NCBI GenBank assembly: GCA_004293815.1
Contig: RDZD01000026.1
Span: 1-64,000 of the forward strand
Direction: 5' to 3'
Source: Cytophagales bacterium
GTDB taxonomy: Bacteria; Bacteroidota; Bacteroidia; Cytophagales; Bernardetiaceae
Length of the DNA: 64,000 nucleotides
Positions 7,301-16,308 of the stretch are shown in pieces. The position numbers and the translations under genes are program-made. The stretch's first letter is position 1, and every line of letters starts with the position of its first letter. The notes beneath the pieces are model-generated. The model was given only the letters and a program-made list of their open reading frames with translations. It did no database searches and was not told the origin of the DNA.

Positions 7301-8095
7301 ATGTATAAAAAAATTGTCATTCAAGATGTTATAAAAGCTGTTACTGAAGTGAGCGACTTCATCACACGCGAAGCACAAGCTTTTGATGCCAACAAAGTGA
7401 TGATTAAAGAACTCAACAGTTTGGTGTCCTATGTAGATCAGCAGGCAGAGCTTATGTTGATAGAAAAACTCACCCCACTGGTTCCAAATGCAGGTTTTTT
7501 GGCAGAAGAAGGACAAGGTATACAAAATGCAGAAGGCTATAACTGGATTATAGACCCTTTGGATGGGACTACAAATTTTGTTCATGGCGTGCCCGTTTTC
7601 GCTATTAGCGTGGGCTTAGCTCACAACAAAGATTTGATTCTGGGCGTGGTCTATGAGGTGTGTCGCAAAGAGTGCTTTTGGGCTATCAGCGGGCAGGGAG
7701 CTTTCTTGTGGGATAAACCCATTAAAACTTCTAGAAACAACACCCTCAGTAACGCACTTTTAGCTACGGGGTTCCCCTATCAAAAATTTGAACACGAAGG
7801 TGCTTTTTGGAATACTTTTAGCGAATTGATGAAAAACTGCCGTGGTTTAAGACGCTTGGGTTCGGCCGCGGTAGACTTGGCTTACACCGCCTGTGGACGT
7901 TTTGATGGCTTTTTTGAATACAGACTCAATGCTTGGGACGTGGCAGCAGGGGCACTTTTGGTCAAAGAAGCAGGTGGCTTGGTAACAGACTACACAGGCA
8001 AAGAAAACTATTTATTTGGGGGTGAAATTTTAGCGGCTTGTAACCCAGATATTCACAAGGCTATGCTAAACAGCATTCAAAAGTACTATTTGTAA
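7301..8095 (+). CDS. suhB: Inositol monophosphatase family protein (SuhB-like)
   Basis: 264 residues, the normal length. The Mg-binding motifs of the Li-sensitive phosphatase fold are intact: AEEGQG (E69/E70), WIIDPLDGTTNF (D85, D88) and the second signature LNAWDVAAGALLVKEAGG (Asp near 211). It should hydrolyse myo-inositol-1-phosphate or a related sugar phosphate in the cytoplasm; SuhB proteins can also act in rRNA antitermination complexes, and a link to NusB in this organism is only conjecture. The stop codon lies six bases from the convergent cyclase gene, and a shared hairpin covers both 3' ends. Confidence 0.92.
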   Translation: MYKKIVIQDVIKAVTEVSDFITREAQAFDANKVMIKELNSLVSYVDQQAELMLIEKLTPLVPNAGFLAEEGQGIQNAEGYNWIIDPLDGTTNFVHGVPVFAISVGLAHNKDLILGVVYEVCRKECFWAISGQGAFLWDKPIKTSRNNTLSNALLATGFPYQKFEHEGAFWNTFSELMKNCRGLRRLGSAAVDLAYTACGRFDGFFEYRLNAWDVAAGALLVKEAGGLVTDYTGKENYLFGGEILAACNPDIHKAMLNSIQKYYL

Positions 8096-8117
8096 GACAA
8101 TTTATTTTTCATTGTCT
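8095..8117. terminator. Bidirectional terminator between convergent genes
   Basis: AGACAAT (8095-8101) pairs with ATTGTCT (8111-8117) around a T-rich loop. It overlaps the stop codons of the phosphatase (plus) and the cyclase (minus). The stem is only 7 bp. Confidence 0.5.
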
Positions 8118-9631
8118 ACAAAATACATATCTACTTCTCCTTTGTTTTTAGCCATTACGCGCCCCCTGTAGGTGCAATCAAATTCATTTTTAATGTGTTC
8201 GTAAGTGCTACCAGAGATATTGACTCTGCCCACTTCACCGCTAGACTCCATTCTAGCTGCCAAGTTGACGGCATCACCCCAAATATCATAAGCAAATTTA
8301 TTTTTGCCTACCACACCCGCCACCACAGGGCCTGTGTGTATACCTAACCTTAACTCAAAGAAATCGGTCTTGCCTTGCTCTTCGCGCTCACGCCTCCAAC
8401 GAAGCATAAATTTTTGCATTTCTAAGCCCGCCCTCACAACGTCAATGGGATTGGTGGTATTGGATAGAGGAATGCCACCTGCCGCCATGTAGGCATCACC
8501 AATCGTTTTGATTTTTTCTACACGGTGACGGTCACAAATTTTATCAAACTCCAAAAAGCAATAGTCTAGCTCTTTGATGATTTCCTCTGCCGTGAGGTGT
8601 TCTGCAATATTTGTAAAGCCCTTAAAGTCTGTAAATATGATGGTAACCATTTCATAAGACTGTGGGGTAGCATGTCCTTTTTCTTTGAGTTCTTCAGCTG
8701 TGGCCTTAGGCAAAATATTAAGCAAAAGTTTATCTGATTTTTCTTTTTCAGCCTCAATAACTGTTTTTTGGCTTTCAATTTCGGCGTTTTGTTTGGCCAG
8801 CATACGAGAAGTTTGCTTGGCTTTTCTAAAAGCTATAAAAATAACTATGGCCAATATGATGAGCACTACCAAAACCGCTACACCGCCAGCAATAGTCGTT
8901 TTAGTGCGTTTTTCGCGCTCTTTGGCCAATTCTAGCTGGTTTTGTTGAGCCACTACCGCCATGCTCAGAGAGTCCTCCATACGCGTGAAGGCTTCTTTTT
9001 TCATAGAAAGCTCGCTCTCTGTGGCATTGATCTGTGCTTCTAAGTCTTTGAGCTTACGATCTTTTTCTGCATCATTTTCTATTTGAGAACGCAGCTGCTC
9101 TTGTTCGCGTCTAAGTCTAGCTATCTCATTCTGCTTTTGAGAAACCTCTGTGGCACTTTTAAATGTTTTTTGATAAAGCTCTGAATAAAATTCTGTTTTT
9201 TTATTATCGCCCAGCCGTTTCCAATAATCGCTAAGTTGGCGATAGGCTCGCCTTTGGCCTTCCACATCATCATTTTGTTTGGCTATTTTGAGACCTTTTT
9301 CAGAATAGTTGATAGCACCTTTCAAGTTGTTTGACTTGGCATAAGCTTCGCTAATCTTGAAAAGTACAGTCTGTTTTGCGCGCTTGTCATTAGCTTTTTC
9401 ATAATTAGTAAGTGCGTAATTGAGATTATCAATCCCTGCAGCCAAATTACCTTGCGAGGATTTATAGTCGCCCAACATCTCATACGCTCGTGCCATCTGC
9501 TCTGAATTGCGTGCTTTGATGGCATTATTTAAATTATTGACCAAGTTTCTTTCCCGTTCGGACTGAGCCATAGCCAAGAGAGCAAGTCCAGCGAACAGAA
9601 AAATAAATAAGATAGTCCTAATGATACGCAT
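8102..9631 (-). CDS. TPR-coiled-coil membrane class III adenylate cyclase
   Basis: 509 residues: signal peptide 1-22 (ending AMAQS), periplasmic TPR repeats about 25-150, coiled coil about 160-235, one membrane helix about 242-265, a short coiled linker, and a cytoplasmic class III cyclase domain about 320-509. Metal-binding FTDFKGFTN, substrate Lys in KIKTIGDAYMA, GIHTGPVVAGVVG and AYDIWGDAVNLAARM are all present. The Lys before TIGD and the Asp in YDIWGD are the adenine-selecting residues, so cAMP is the predicted product. The architecture parallels the SpoIIE proteins in this window, with a cyclase as output. No receiver or kinase lies nearby. Confidence 0.9.
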   Translation of the reverse strand: MRIIRTILFIFLFAGLALLAMAQSERERNLVNNLNNAIKARNSEQMARAYEMLGDYKSSQGNLAAGIDNLNYALTNYEKANDKRAKQTVLFKISEAYAKSNNLKGAINYSEKGLKIAKQNDDVEGQRRAYRQLSDYWKRLGDNKKTEFYSELYQKTFKSATEVSQKQNEIARLRREQEQLRSQIENDAEKDRKLKDLEAQINATESELSMKKEAFTRMEDSLSMAVVAQQNQLELAKEREKRTKTTIAGGVAVLVVLIILAIVIFIAFRKAKQTSRMLAKQNAEIESQKTVIEAEKEKSDKLLLNILPKATAEELKEKGHATPQSYEMVTIIFTDFKGFTNIAEHLTAEEIIKELDYCFLEFDKICDRHRVEKIKTIGDAYMAAGGIPLSNTTNPIDVVRAGLEMQKFMLRWRREREEQGKTDFFELRLGIHTGPVVAGVVGKNKFAYDIWGDAVNLAARMESSGEVGRVNISGSTYEHIKNEFDCTYRGRVMAKNKGEVDMYFVDNEK

Positions 9632-9958
9632 TGTGTTAGAGCGGCAATCTAATATGTTTCAAAAAACTATAAATCAAACTTTTAAGATATACTAAGCAAA
9701 AAAATTATTCCAAAACATCATTTGCTCATTTTCTTAATCGGCAATTTATGAATATGATTTGAATTATCCATACGTTAATAAATTTTTTTATAACTAATGA
9801 TTCACCATTGCTCGGCTTAGGCTAGCCTGGTAGCCACATCAAAAAAACAGTTTTTTGAAAATACACTATAAAAATAGAACTAGTTTTTGCAAAAATAGGA
9901 TACTTTTTGTATTTTTGCCATTCAAAATATAGGGTATTTTCTTAAAATCATATCAAAA
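9632..9958. other. 327-base divergent intergenic region
   Basis: Separates the cyclase (minus) from glnN (plus). Besides the glnN promoter it contains the 10-bp palindrome AGGCTAGCCT (9819-9828), which could be an operator. Nothing else is recognised. Confidence 0.5.
9886..9917 (+). promoter_or_regulatory. Promoter of glnN
   Basis: TTTG (9886-9889), a 20-base spacer and TATTTTTG (9910-9917) fit the Bacteroidetes -33/-7 pattern well. The predicted transcript starts about 35 bases before the glnN ATG. Confidence 0.7.
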
Positions 9959-12142
9959 ATGGCAATACTTCGTTTTTCTGCACTTCAAATGGCTCAAAGT
10001 AGGCAGCCCAAAGAGGTGAAAGTACCAGCGTCTAAAATTTCAGAGTTTTATGGTTCGCACGTATTTTACTTACACACCGCTGAAGCTTATCTGTCTTCGG
10101 CCAACTATAAACGCCTCTGTGCAACCATAGAGAGCGGCGAAAAAATTGATGTAGAGCTAGCGGACGCTGTGGCATCTGCTATGAAAACATGGGCTGTGGA
10201 ACGCGGCGTAACACACTTCACACACTGGTTTCAGCCACTCAGAGGCACTACGGCTGAAAAACACGACTCTTTTTTTGAGCTTAATAACAAAGGTCAGGCC
10301 ATTGAAAGATTTAAAGGTGGCGAGCTTATAAAACAAGAACCAGACGCTTCTTCCTTTCCGAGTGGCGGCCTTCGCAATACATTTGAGGCGCGTGGCTACA
10401 CCGCTTGGGACTCTAGCTCACCAGCATTTATACATGAAAGCGGAAGTATCAAAACACTCTGTGTCCCCTCAATTTTTGTGTCCTACACAGGCGTGGCACT
10501 AGACTATAAAACGCCTCTTCTGAAATCTTTAGATCTTTTAAACAAAGCCGCTACAGCAGTTTGCCAGTATTTTGACAAAGAGGTCACTAAAGTAACGGCC
10601 ACACTTGGCATAGAACAAGAATACTTTTTGGTAGACAAAGCCTTGGCTATGGCCAGACCTGACTTGGTATTGTGTGGACGTACAATTTTTGGTCATTCAC
10701 CCGCTCGTGGTCAGCAGCTCTCAGATCACTATTTTGGTTCTATTCCGCTGCGTGTCAAGAGCTTTATGCAAGATTTTGAAAACGAGGCTCTCAAGCTTGG
10801 TATTCCCGTTCGCACACGCCATAATGAGGTAGCGCCAAGCCAGTATGAATGTGCCCCTCTTTTTGAAGAAGTTAACTTGGCCGTAGACCATAACTCTTTG
10901 CTGATGGATGTCATGAACCGTGTGGCAGAAGCGCATGACTTCAAAATTTTATTCCATGAAAAGCCCTTTGCTGGTATCAACGGAAGCGGCAAACACAACA
11001 ACTGGTCGCTGCAAACTAACACAGGTCGTAATCTACTGGCTCCTAGCAGCAAACCTAAAGAAAATCTACAATTCTTGGTATTTTTTGTAAACGTTATCAA
11101 GGCTGTACATACCTATGCAGACCTGATGCGTGCGGGTATAGCCACAGCCTCTAACGATTTTCGTCTGGGAGGCCATGAAGCACCTCCAGCTATCATGTCA
11201 GTTTTTATAGGTAAGCAGCTTTCTAGTGTGCTTGATGAGTTAGAGAAAAATGCCACTTTGGCTATTGGTAAAGGCGAAAACATGTACATGAAACTAGGCA
11301 TAGATAAAGTACCGCCCATTTTACTCGACAATACTGACCGAAACAGAACCTCGCCTTTTGCCTTTACTGGCAATAAGTTTGAGTTCAGAGCTGTAGGATC
11401 TTCAGCCAACAGCGCAAATCCTATGATGATTTTGAACTCCATTGTGGCCGACCAGCTTATGGAATTTCACAAGGAAGTAGAAAGCCGTTCCAAAGATGGT
11501 CAAAAACGCGAGTTGGTTATTATAGACATCTTGCGTGATTATATACGCAGCTCCAAAGCTATACGCTTTGAGGGTGATGGCTACAGTGAAGAATGGGCCA
11601 AAGAAGCCCAAAAGCGTGGCCTCAAGAATATCAAAAATTCCGCGCACGCTCTTGAAATATATGGCCAGAATCATATCAAAGCTCTTTTTAGTAAACTCGG
11701 CATCTTTTCAGAGATAGAGCTGGAAGCCAGACAGGAAATAGAGTATGACAAATACGTGCTACAAGTTCAGATAGAGTCGCGACTTATCAATGATTTGGCA
11801 CAGAGCCATATTGTACCAGCAGCGTTGGCCTATCAGAACCGCTTGGCTGAAAACATCAAGCACCTCCGTGACTTGGGCCTAGAAAAAGAAGCTAAAGAGC
11901 GCATGGAGCTACTTCAAACCGTTTCTGGACACATTAGCACTATTCTCAAAAACTCTAGCGACATGCTGGAAGCTCGTAAAAAAGCCAACGTCCTTGACAC
12001 CAAAGCTGCTGCTCTGGCCTATTGCGACAAAGTAAAGCCTTACTTTGACAAAATAAGGAAGAGCGTGGATGAGCTAGAGTTACTCATAGACGACGAACTC
12101 TGGACACTCCCTAAATACAGAGAACTGCTCTTCATAAAATAG
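9959..12142 (+). CDS. glnN: Glutamine synthetase type III
   Basis: 727 residues, the size of the dodecameric GSIII family (GSI is about 450-470). It joins ammonia to glutamate at the cost of ATP in the cytoplasm. GSIII hallmarks are visible: GIEQEYFLVDKALAMARPD near residue 221 (metal-binding Glu), HNEVAPSQYECAPLFEEVN near 288, KPFAGINGSGKHNNWSL near 337, and a long C-terminal helical region (QRGLKNIKN onward). GSIII is the usual glutamine synthetase of Bacteroidetes. It is a single-gene unit with its own promoter upstream and a strong terminator downstream. Confidence 0.96.
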   Translation: MAILRFSALQMAQSRQPKEVKVPASKISEFYGSHVFYLHTAEAYLSSANYKRLCATIESGEKIDVELADAVASAMKTWAVERGVTHFTHWFQPLRGTTAEKHDSFFELNNKGQAIERFKGGELIKQEPDASSFPSGGLRNTFEARGYTAWDSSSPAFIHESGSIKTLCVPSIFVSYTGVALDYKTPLLKSLDLLNKAATAVCQYFDKEVTKVTATLGIEQEYFLVDKALAMARPDLVLCGRTIFGHSPARGQQLSDHYFGSIPLRVKSFMQDFENEALKLGIPVRTRHNEVAPSQYECAPLFEEVNLAVDHNSLLMDVMNRVAEAHDFKILFHEKPFAGINGSGKHNNWSLQTNTGRNLLAPSSKPKENLQFLVFFVNVIKAVHTYADLMRAGIATASNDFRLGGHEAPPAIMSVFIGKQLSSVLDELEKNATLAIGKGENMYMKLGIDKVPPILLDNTDRNRTSPFAFTGNKFEFRAVGSSANSANPMMILNSIVADQLMEFHKEVESRSKDGQKRELVIIDILRDYIRSSKAIRFEGDGYSEEWAKEAQKRGLKNIKNSAHALEIYGQNHIKALFSKLGIFSEIELEARQEIEYDKYVLQVQIESRLINDLAQSHIVPAALAYQNRLAENIKHLRDLGLEKEAKERMELLQTVSGHISTILKNSSDMLEARKKANVLDTKAAALAYCDKVKPYFDKIRKSVDELELLIDDELWTLPKYRELLFIK

Positions 12143-12166
12143 CTTGGCTATTGTCAAAATCTAAGT

Positions 12167-12223
12167 AGCCATACAACCGCAGGCATTTGAATGTTTTCGG
12201 TTGTATGGCTGCTTCATTTTTTT
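12167..12223 (+). terminator. Intrinsic terminator of glnN
   Basis: AGCCATACAACCG (12167-12179) pairs perfectly with CGGTTGTATGGCT (12198-12210), with a loop of 18 bases, followed by a run of T at 12217-12223. Confidence 0.85.
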
Positions 12224-12296
12224 AAAAAAATGACATTTTTATATCTCTTCGGCTAGCCACCTGTATGGTGATTTATTCTTTTGAGAAGAAATCTTT

Positions 12297-15200
12297 TTAA
12301 GAAATTTCAAACTCTTCAAAATCGATGCCCATCACTAAAACATCATCAATTTGACGCTCTTTACCTAATTGCATCCACTCATCAAAAGCTTGTTCTAATA
12401 CTTTGGCTTGACTTTCAAAGTCTAATGCACTACTCTTTTCTAAAAGCTCGTAAAGCCGTTTTTTGGTGTATCTTTTATTTCTTGCCCCCCCAAACTGATC
12501 TTGATAGCCGTCCGAAAAGAGATACAAGCGTTTGATATCAGTAGTTGGAACGTTTTTCAATTCAAACAACTTCTCATGCTTTCTTTCATGTCCGCCCACA
12601 GGCATGGTGTCAGGCGCAACAATAGAGATTTTATTGTCGTGTCCTAGTATACAGAGAGGGCGGCCAGCACTGGCAAATTTGAAATCTGAACAAGCTTTTT
12701 TGTTATTTTGAGTAGATACTTTAAAAGACAAAAGACCTATCTCCATGCCATCTCTTACTTCTGTATCTTGTTGACGAAGTGTCCTCTTAACCATCGTATT
12801 AAGCTGGTTAATAATAGTTTCTGGGCTATGAATGGCAAAAGCATTGACAATTTCATCGAGCAGGTTATGACCTATCATGGACATGAGTGCACCCGACACA
12901 CCGTGCCCTGTGCAGTCTACGACTGCTACTAGAATGGCATGGCAATCTGGATTCTTTATGCTGTGAAGCCAATAAAAATCACCACTTACTATGTCTCGGG
13001 GACGAAAGAAGGTCCAGAAGCCGGGTCTCAACTCGTCCTTTTGTGTTAAGTCGGGCAGCATAGCAAACTGAATGCGCTTAGCATAGTTTATACTAGACAC
13101 AATCTCATAGTTTTTTTGTTCTATAACTGTTGCTTGATCTTTTAGTTGGTCAAGCGTGATACTTAGCTCTTCGTTTAGTGCATTACTTTCCTCAATGGCT
13201 ATACTCAGATTGGTTGCTATTTGGCTAATTTCATCTTTTTGTTTCACCACTTCAGCTGTCCGTTCTGTTACCTTCTGTTCCAGCACTGCATTGGCTTTAT
13301 TGAGTGCGCGTACACGCCAATAGACTATTGCTGATGTTATAGAAATAATCAACAAAACGACCACCACTCTAAACAAAAGGGTTTGCCAGATATATGGTTC
13401 TTTGACAATAGTTATTTCAATGTACTTGGGGGCTGGTACGCCTCTACCGTCTTTACCCCACACTCGAAAAGTATAAGAACCTGGTGGCAAGTTAGTATAG
13501 GTTGCAGTGTTAGAGGTTTCTGCTTTAATCATCTTTTTATCAAAGCCCAATAGCTGGTATTCATAAGTGTTGAGTTCGGGAGCAAAATAGTTGAGTAAAG
13601 TGAAGTCAATGGCTATCATGTCTGCACCAGCCTCAACAGTTATACTTTGGTTATTCAATAAGCGAGAATCTACCTCATCGCCCATAATACGCAAGCCCGT
13701 AAATACTAGCTGAGAGGTATTGGCAGACGATTTGATAAGCGCAGGATCAAAAAATAAAATCCCTTCATTGGTTCTATAATAAAACATTCCTGAATACTTA
13801 CCTATGGCATAGGTTCCTCTACCAATTGGATCGGAATATATTTCACTTACGGGCAAATCTCTTTCTATCAAAAAATTATCTATCTTGAAACTCTTAGGAT
13901 CTATTTTACTAAGCCCCAAAGCTGTACTTGCCCAAATAAATCCTTCTTTGTCTTTGAGAAGGCTAAGCACCCTCGTATCGCTTAGCCCCTCTTGTGCAGT
14001 GATAGATTTCAAAATATCGCCTGTTTTGGTGTCAACCAACTGTAGTCCTAAAGAGGATGAAATCCAAATCTGATCAGGTGCGTGTGCACAAGCACCTGAT
14101 ATCTGAATGTCATTTCTTTTAGAATTTTCTGGTATTGAAATTTTTACAAAGTCCTTAATCTGGCGATCGTAGCGAAACAATGTGTCTACTTTGTTAAGTC
14201 CCCACGTATTCCTATACTCGTCTTCGTAGAAAAATATTTTGTTCAAACCCTCGATAGATGCCTTTGTTTTCAGCTTTCTATATGTGCGCTGGCCTGGTTC
14301 CCAAATAGAAAAGTTGCCTGTTCCTCTGATATCAAACCGCATCATTTCATCATAAGAATTGAAAAGGAAAATCATTGGCCGGAAACCATCTTCGCTTCCG
14401 CTCCATTGTGGTTTGGGTTTGATAGAAAAACCATCAATCTCCATCACCTCTTCCTTAGTATAACAAAACGCAACTTTATTACCAGGTGCGTTATCCATAC
14501 AGGACAGGTAAAGATCATTAATCCGAGCACTTTTATCACTGGATTTACTAGGTTTATAATGTAAGTATTTTCCTGTCTTGGGATGTATACCCAGTAAGCC
14601 GCCATAAGTGGCTCCTAGGTGGTCAATACCTTTTTGTAATGCTGACCATATCGTCCCATCTGCTGCTTCGGCAATTTGTCTTCCCCCTGTAACAAAGTCA
14701 TCAAGACCAGGTACTTTGTGCGTGAGAATTTTAAAATGCCGCATAAGAGGGTTGATATAGGCCAAACCCGCACTGGTTCCTACCCACAAACGGCCATCTT
14801 TGTCTATAAGCAAGGCTGACACATTATTGTGTGGAATAGAGCTAGAATTTTTATGATTGTGAGTATAGCTAACAAATTTCTGCGTTTTAGGGTCTAACAT
14901 ACTAAGCCCACCGCCTAAAGCACCTACCCAAATATTACCTTCTTTGTCTTCTGTGATACACGATACATTATCAGCATTTAAGCTTTGAGGGTTATTCAAC
15001 TGGTTACGAAACCAACTGAATAGTCCCGTTTTTTGATGATACCAATAAAGACCTATATACGTGCAAAACCACACATCATTTTTGCTGTCTACGAAAACAT
15101 CTTTGACAAGTTGAGGAGTTTTTTGTTCAGGAAACTTCAATGTATCGTCATGACTTTGCAAATGGTAAAACTTTTTGAAAGGCGCGCGAAAAGTATCCAC

Positions 15201-15809
15201 CCCATAGTTATCGCGCCATGTACCCATCCAAAAACGCCCAGTCCTATCTTGTGCGGCAATGCCGTTGCTATAAACAGCAGGTTGCTGGTCAGACTCTTGC
15301 TCTTGTCTGGGCGCGAGTTTCTTTTTGATGCACCATTTGGCTTCATCAACCAGACAAAGCCCCCCCGCAGAAATCCAAATGTTATTGTCTAGATCCTCTG
15401 TAAAACCAAATACAAGATTGCTGTTGAGTGTGGTAGAGTCGCCCCTTTTGCCATATAAATTCTTAAAGGTACTGGTTTCAGGGTTAAATAAATAGGCACC
15501 AGAACCGTATGTACCCACCCAAAGCCGCTGTTTAGAGTCTACAAAAAGACTACTCACTGCATTTTTTGGATGTCCAACCGTATCGGTTTTATAGAGAACA
15601 TATTGCTTGGTGTTTTTTCCATCGAAGCGAACTAAGCCAAGCTCTGTACCTATCCAAATATAGCCTGTTTTATCTTGAGCCAGAGCTGTTACGCTTGTAA
15701 CCAAACCTGGTAATTTAACTCTGTTAAATTTCAATTCCACTTGTGCATAACTTCCCTTTTGCCATAAGGCAAGTGCGAATAGTGCTAAGAAGAATTTTAA
15801 AAAACGCAT
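12297..15809 (-). CDS. Propeller-Y_Y_Y sensor with SpoIIE/PP2C output
   Basis: 1170 residues: signal peptide 1-22 (SYAQ), two-component-type beta-propeller repeats about 25-700 with recurrent GxIWIGT, LWVGT and NIWVG motifs, a Y_Y_Y domain about 745-805 ending GSYTFRVWGKDG, one membrane helix about 810-830, a coiled coil to about 915, and a cytoplasmic SpoIIE PP2C-type phosphatase about 935-1170. The phosphatase motifs RPRDIVSGDFYWL, VVDCTGHGVSGALM and FSDGYQDQ carry the metal-binding Asp residues, and DDVLV closes the domain. Propeller-Y_Y_Y halves normally sense polysaccharide fragments in hybrid two-component systems; here the kinase is replaced by a phosphatase that may control an anti-sigma or similar phosphoprotein. 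Ligand and target unknown. Confidence 0.88.
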   Translation of the reverse strand: MRFLKFFLALFALALWQKGSYAQVELKFNRVKLPGLVTSVTALAQDKTGYIWIGTELGLVRFDGKNTKQYVLYKTDTVGHPKNAVSSLFVDSKQRLWVGTYGSGAYLFNPETSTFKNLYGKRGDSTTLNSNLVFGFTEDLDNNIWISAGGLCLVDEAKWCIKKKLAPRQEQESDQQPAVYSNGIAAQDRTGRFWMGTWRDNYGVDTFRAPFKKFYHLQSHDDTLKFPEQKTPQLVKDVFVDSKNDVWFCTYIGLYWYHQKTGLFSWFRNQLNNPQSLNADNVSCITEDKEGNIWVGALGGGLSMLDPKTQKFVSYTHNHKNSSSIPHNNVSALLIDKDGRLWVGTSAGLAYINPLMRHFKILTHKVPGLDDFVTGGRQIAEAADGTIWSALQKGIDHLGATYGGLLGIHPKTGKYLHYKPSKSSDKSARINDLYLSCMDNAPGNKVAFCYTKEEVMEIDGFSIKPKPQWSGSEDGFRPMIFLFNSYDEMMRFDIRGTGNFSIWEPGQRTYRKLKTKASIEGLNKIFFYEDEYRNTWGLNKVDTLFRYDRQIKDFVKISIPENSKRNDIQISGACAHAPDQIWISSSLGLQLVDTKTGDILKSITAQEGLSDTRVLSLLKDKEGFIWASTALGLSKIDPKSFKIDNFLIERDLPVSEIYSDPIGRGTYAIGKYSGMFYYRTNEGILFFDPALIKSSANTSQLVFTGLRIMGDEVDSRLLNNQSITVEAGADMIAIDFTLLNYFAPELNTYEYQLLGFDKKMIKAETSNTATYTNLPPGSYTFRVWGKDGRGVPAPKYIEITIVKEPYIWQTLLFRVVVVLLIISITSAIVYWRVRALNKANAVLEQKVTERTAEVVKQKDEISQIATNLSIAIEESNALNEELSITLDQLKDQATVIEQKNYEIVSSINYAKRIQFAMLPDLTQKDELRPGFWTFFRPRDIVSGDFYWLHSIKNPDCHAILVAVVDCTGHGVSGALMSMIGHNLLDEIVNAFAIHSPETIINQLNTMVKRTLRQQDTEVRDGMEIGLLSFKVSTQNNKKACSDFKFASAGRPLCILGHDNKISIVAPDTMPVGGHERKHEKLFELKNVPTTDIKRLYLFSDGYQDQFGGARNKRYTKKRLYELLEKSSALDFESQAKVLEQAFDEWMQLGKERQIDDVLVMGIDFEEFEIS

Positions 15810-16030
15810 ATATACAAAGCTTGTCTATTATATAAACTGATATTACAGACTTAAAATTTATTGACTTTCGAGACGGCAAATATCAGTCCAAACAGCTTAT
15901 GAATTAGTTACAGAAACAATACGCTAAAGCACATTAACTGGAATTAAACCTCAAATTCCTGCTTTAGTATTCTGCTTCTATTCCTATAATGGAATAATAA
16001 TTGCGCTGTTAAACTACGATTGAATAGTTG

Positions 16031-16062
16031 TATTTCAAAATTTTTATGTAAGTTTTGAAATA
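16031..16062. repeat. 10-bp perfect hairpin
   Basis: TATTTCAAAA (16031-16040) is the reverse complement of TTTTGAAATA (16053-16062), loop 12 bases. It lies 13 bases before the nested inverted repeat. Confidence 0.6.
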
Positions 16063-16074
16063 TTATCTCAATGT

Positions 16075-16128
16075 GTTAGCGATAACCGTCTGGTGATGAC
16101 ACCGCATCTAAAACGTTATCAAGCTAAC
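16075..16128. repeat. Nested inverted repeat, possible structured RNA or operator
   Basis: Outer arms GTTAGC-GATAAC (16075-16086) and GTTATC-AA-GCTAAC (16115-16128) pair over 12 bp with one AA bulge. Inside, GGTG-ATGA-CACC (16092-16103) forms a second small hairpin. Because the flanking genes diverge, a terminator role is unlikely. Confidence 0.6.
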
Positions 16129-16308
16129 TGTGTGATACTTATATTTTTTTATTGTTAAAACATTTGTGCAAAATACAGCCATGCCATGAGTTTTTATTAC
16201 TTTTGTCAACACTTAATTCAGAAAGCTCCTCAATTTATATACGCTCAACTTCATATCATGCAACCTGAACTGATTAGGGTCTTGCCAGAAATGATTTGAG
16301 AATTTGCA

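Larger units (their letters stand above)
15810..16308. other. 499-base divergent gap with structured elements
   Basis: A non-coding region between the propeller-SpoIIE gene (minus) and the DUF218 gene (plus). It holds the hairpin at 16031-16062, the nested inverted repeat at 16075-16128, and a TACTTTTG -7-like box at 16198-16205 (plus) with no well-spaced -33. No ORF or known RNA family recognised. Confidence 0.6.
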
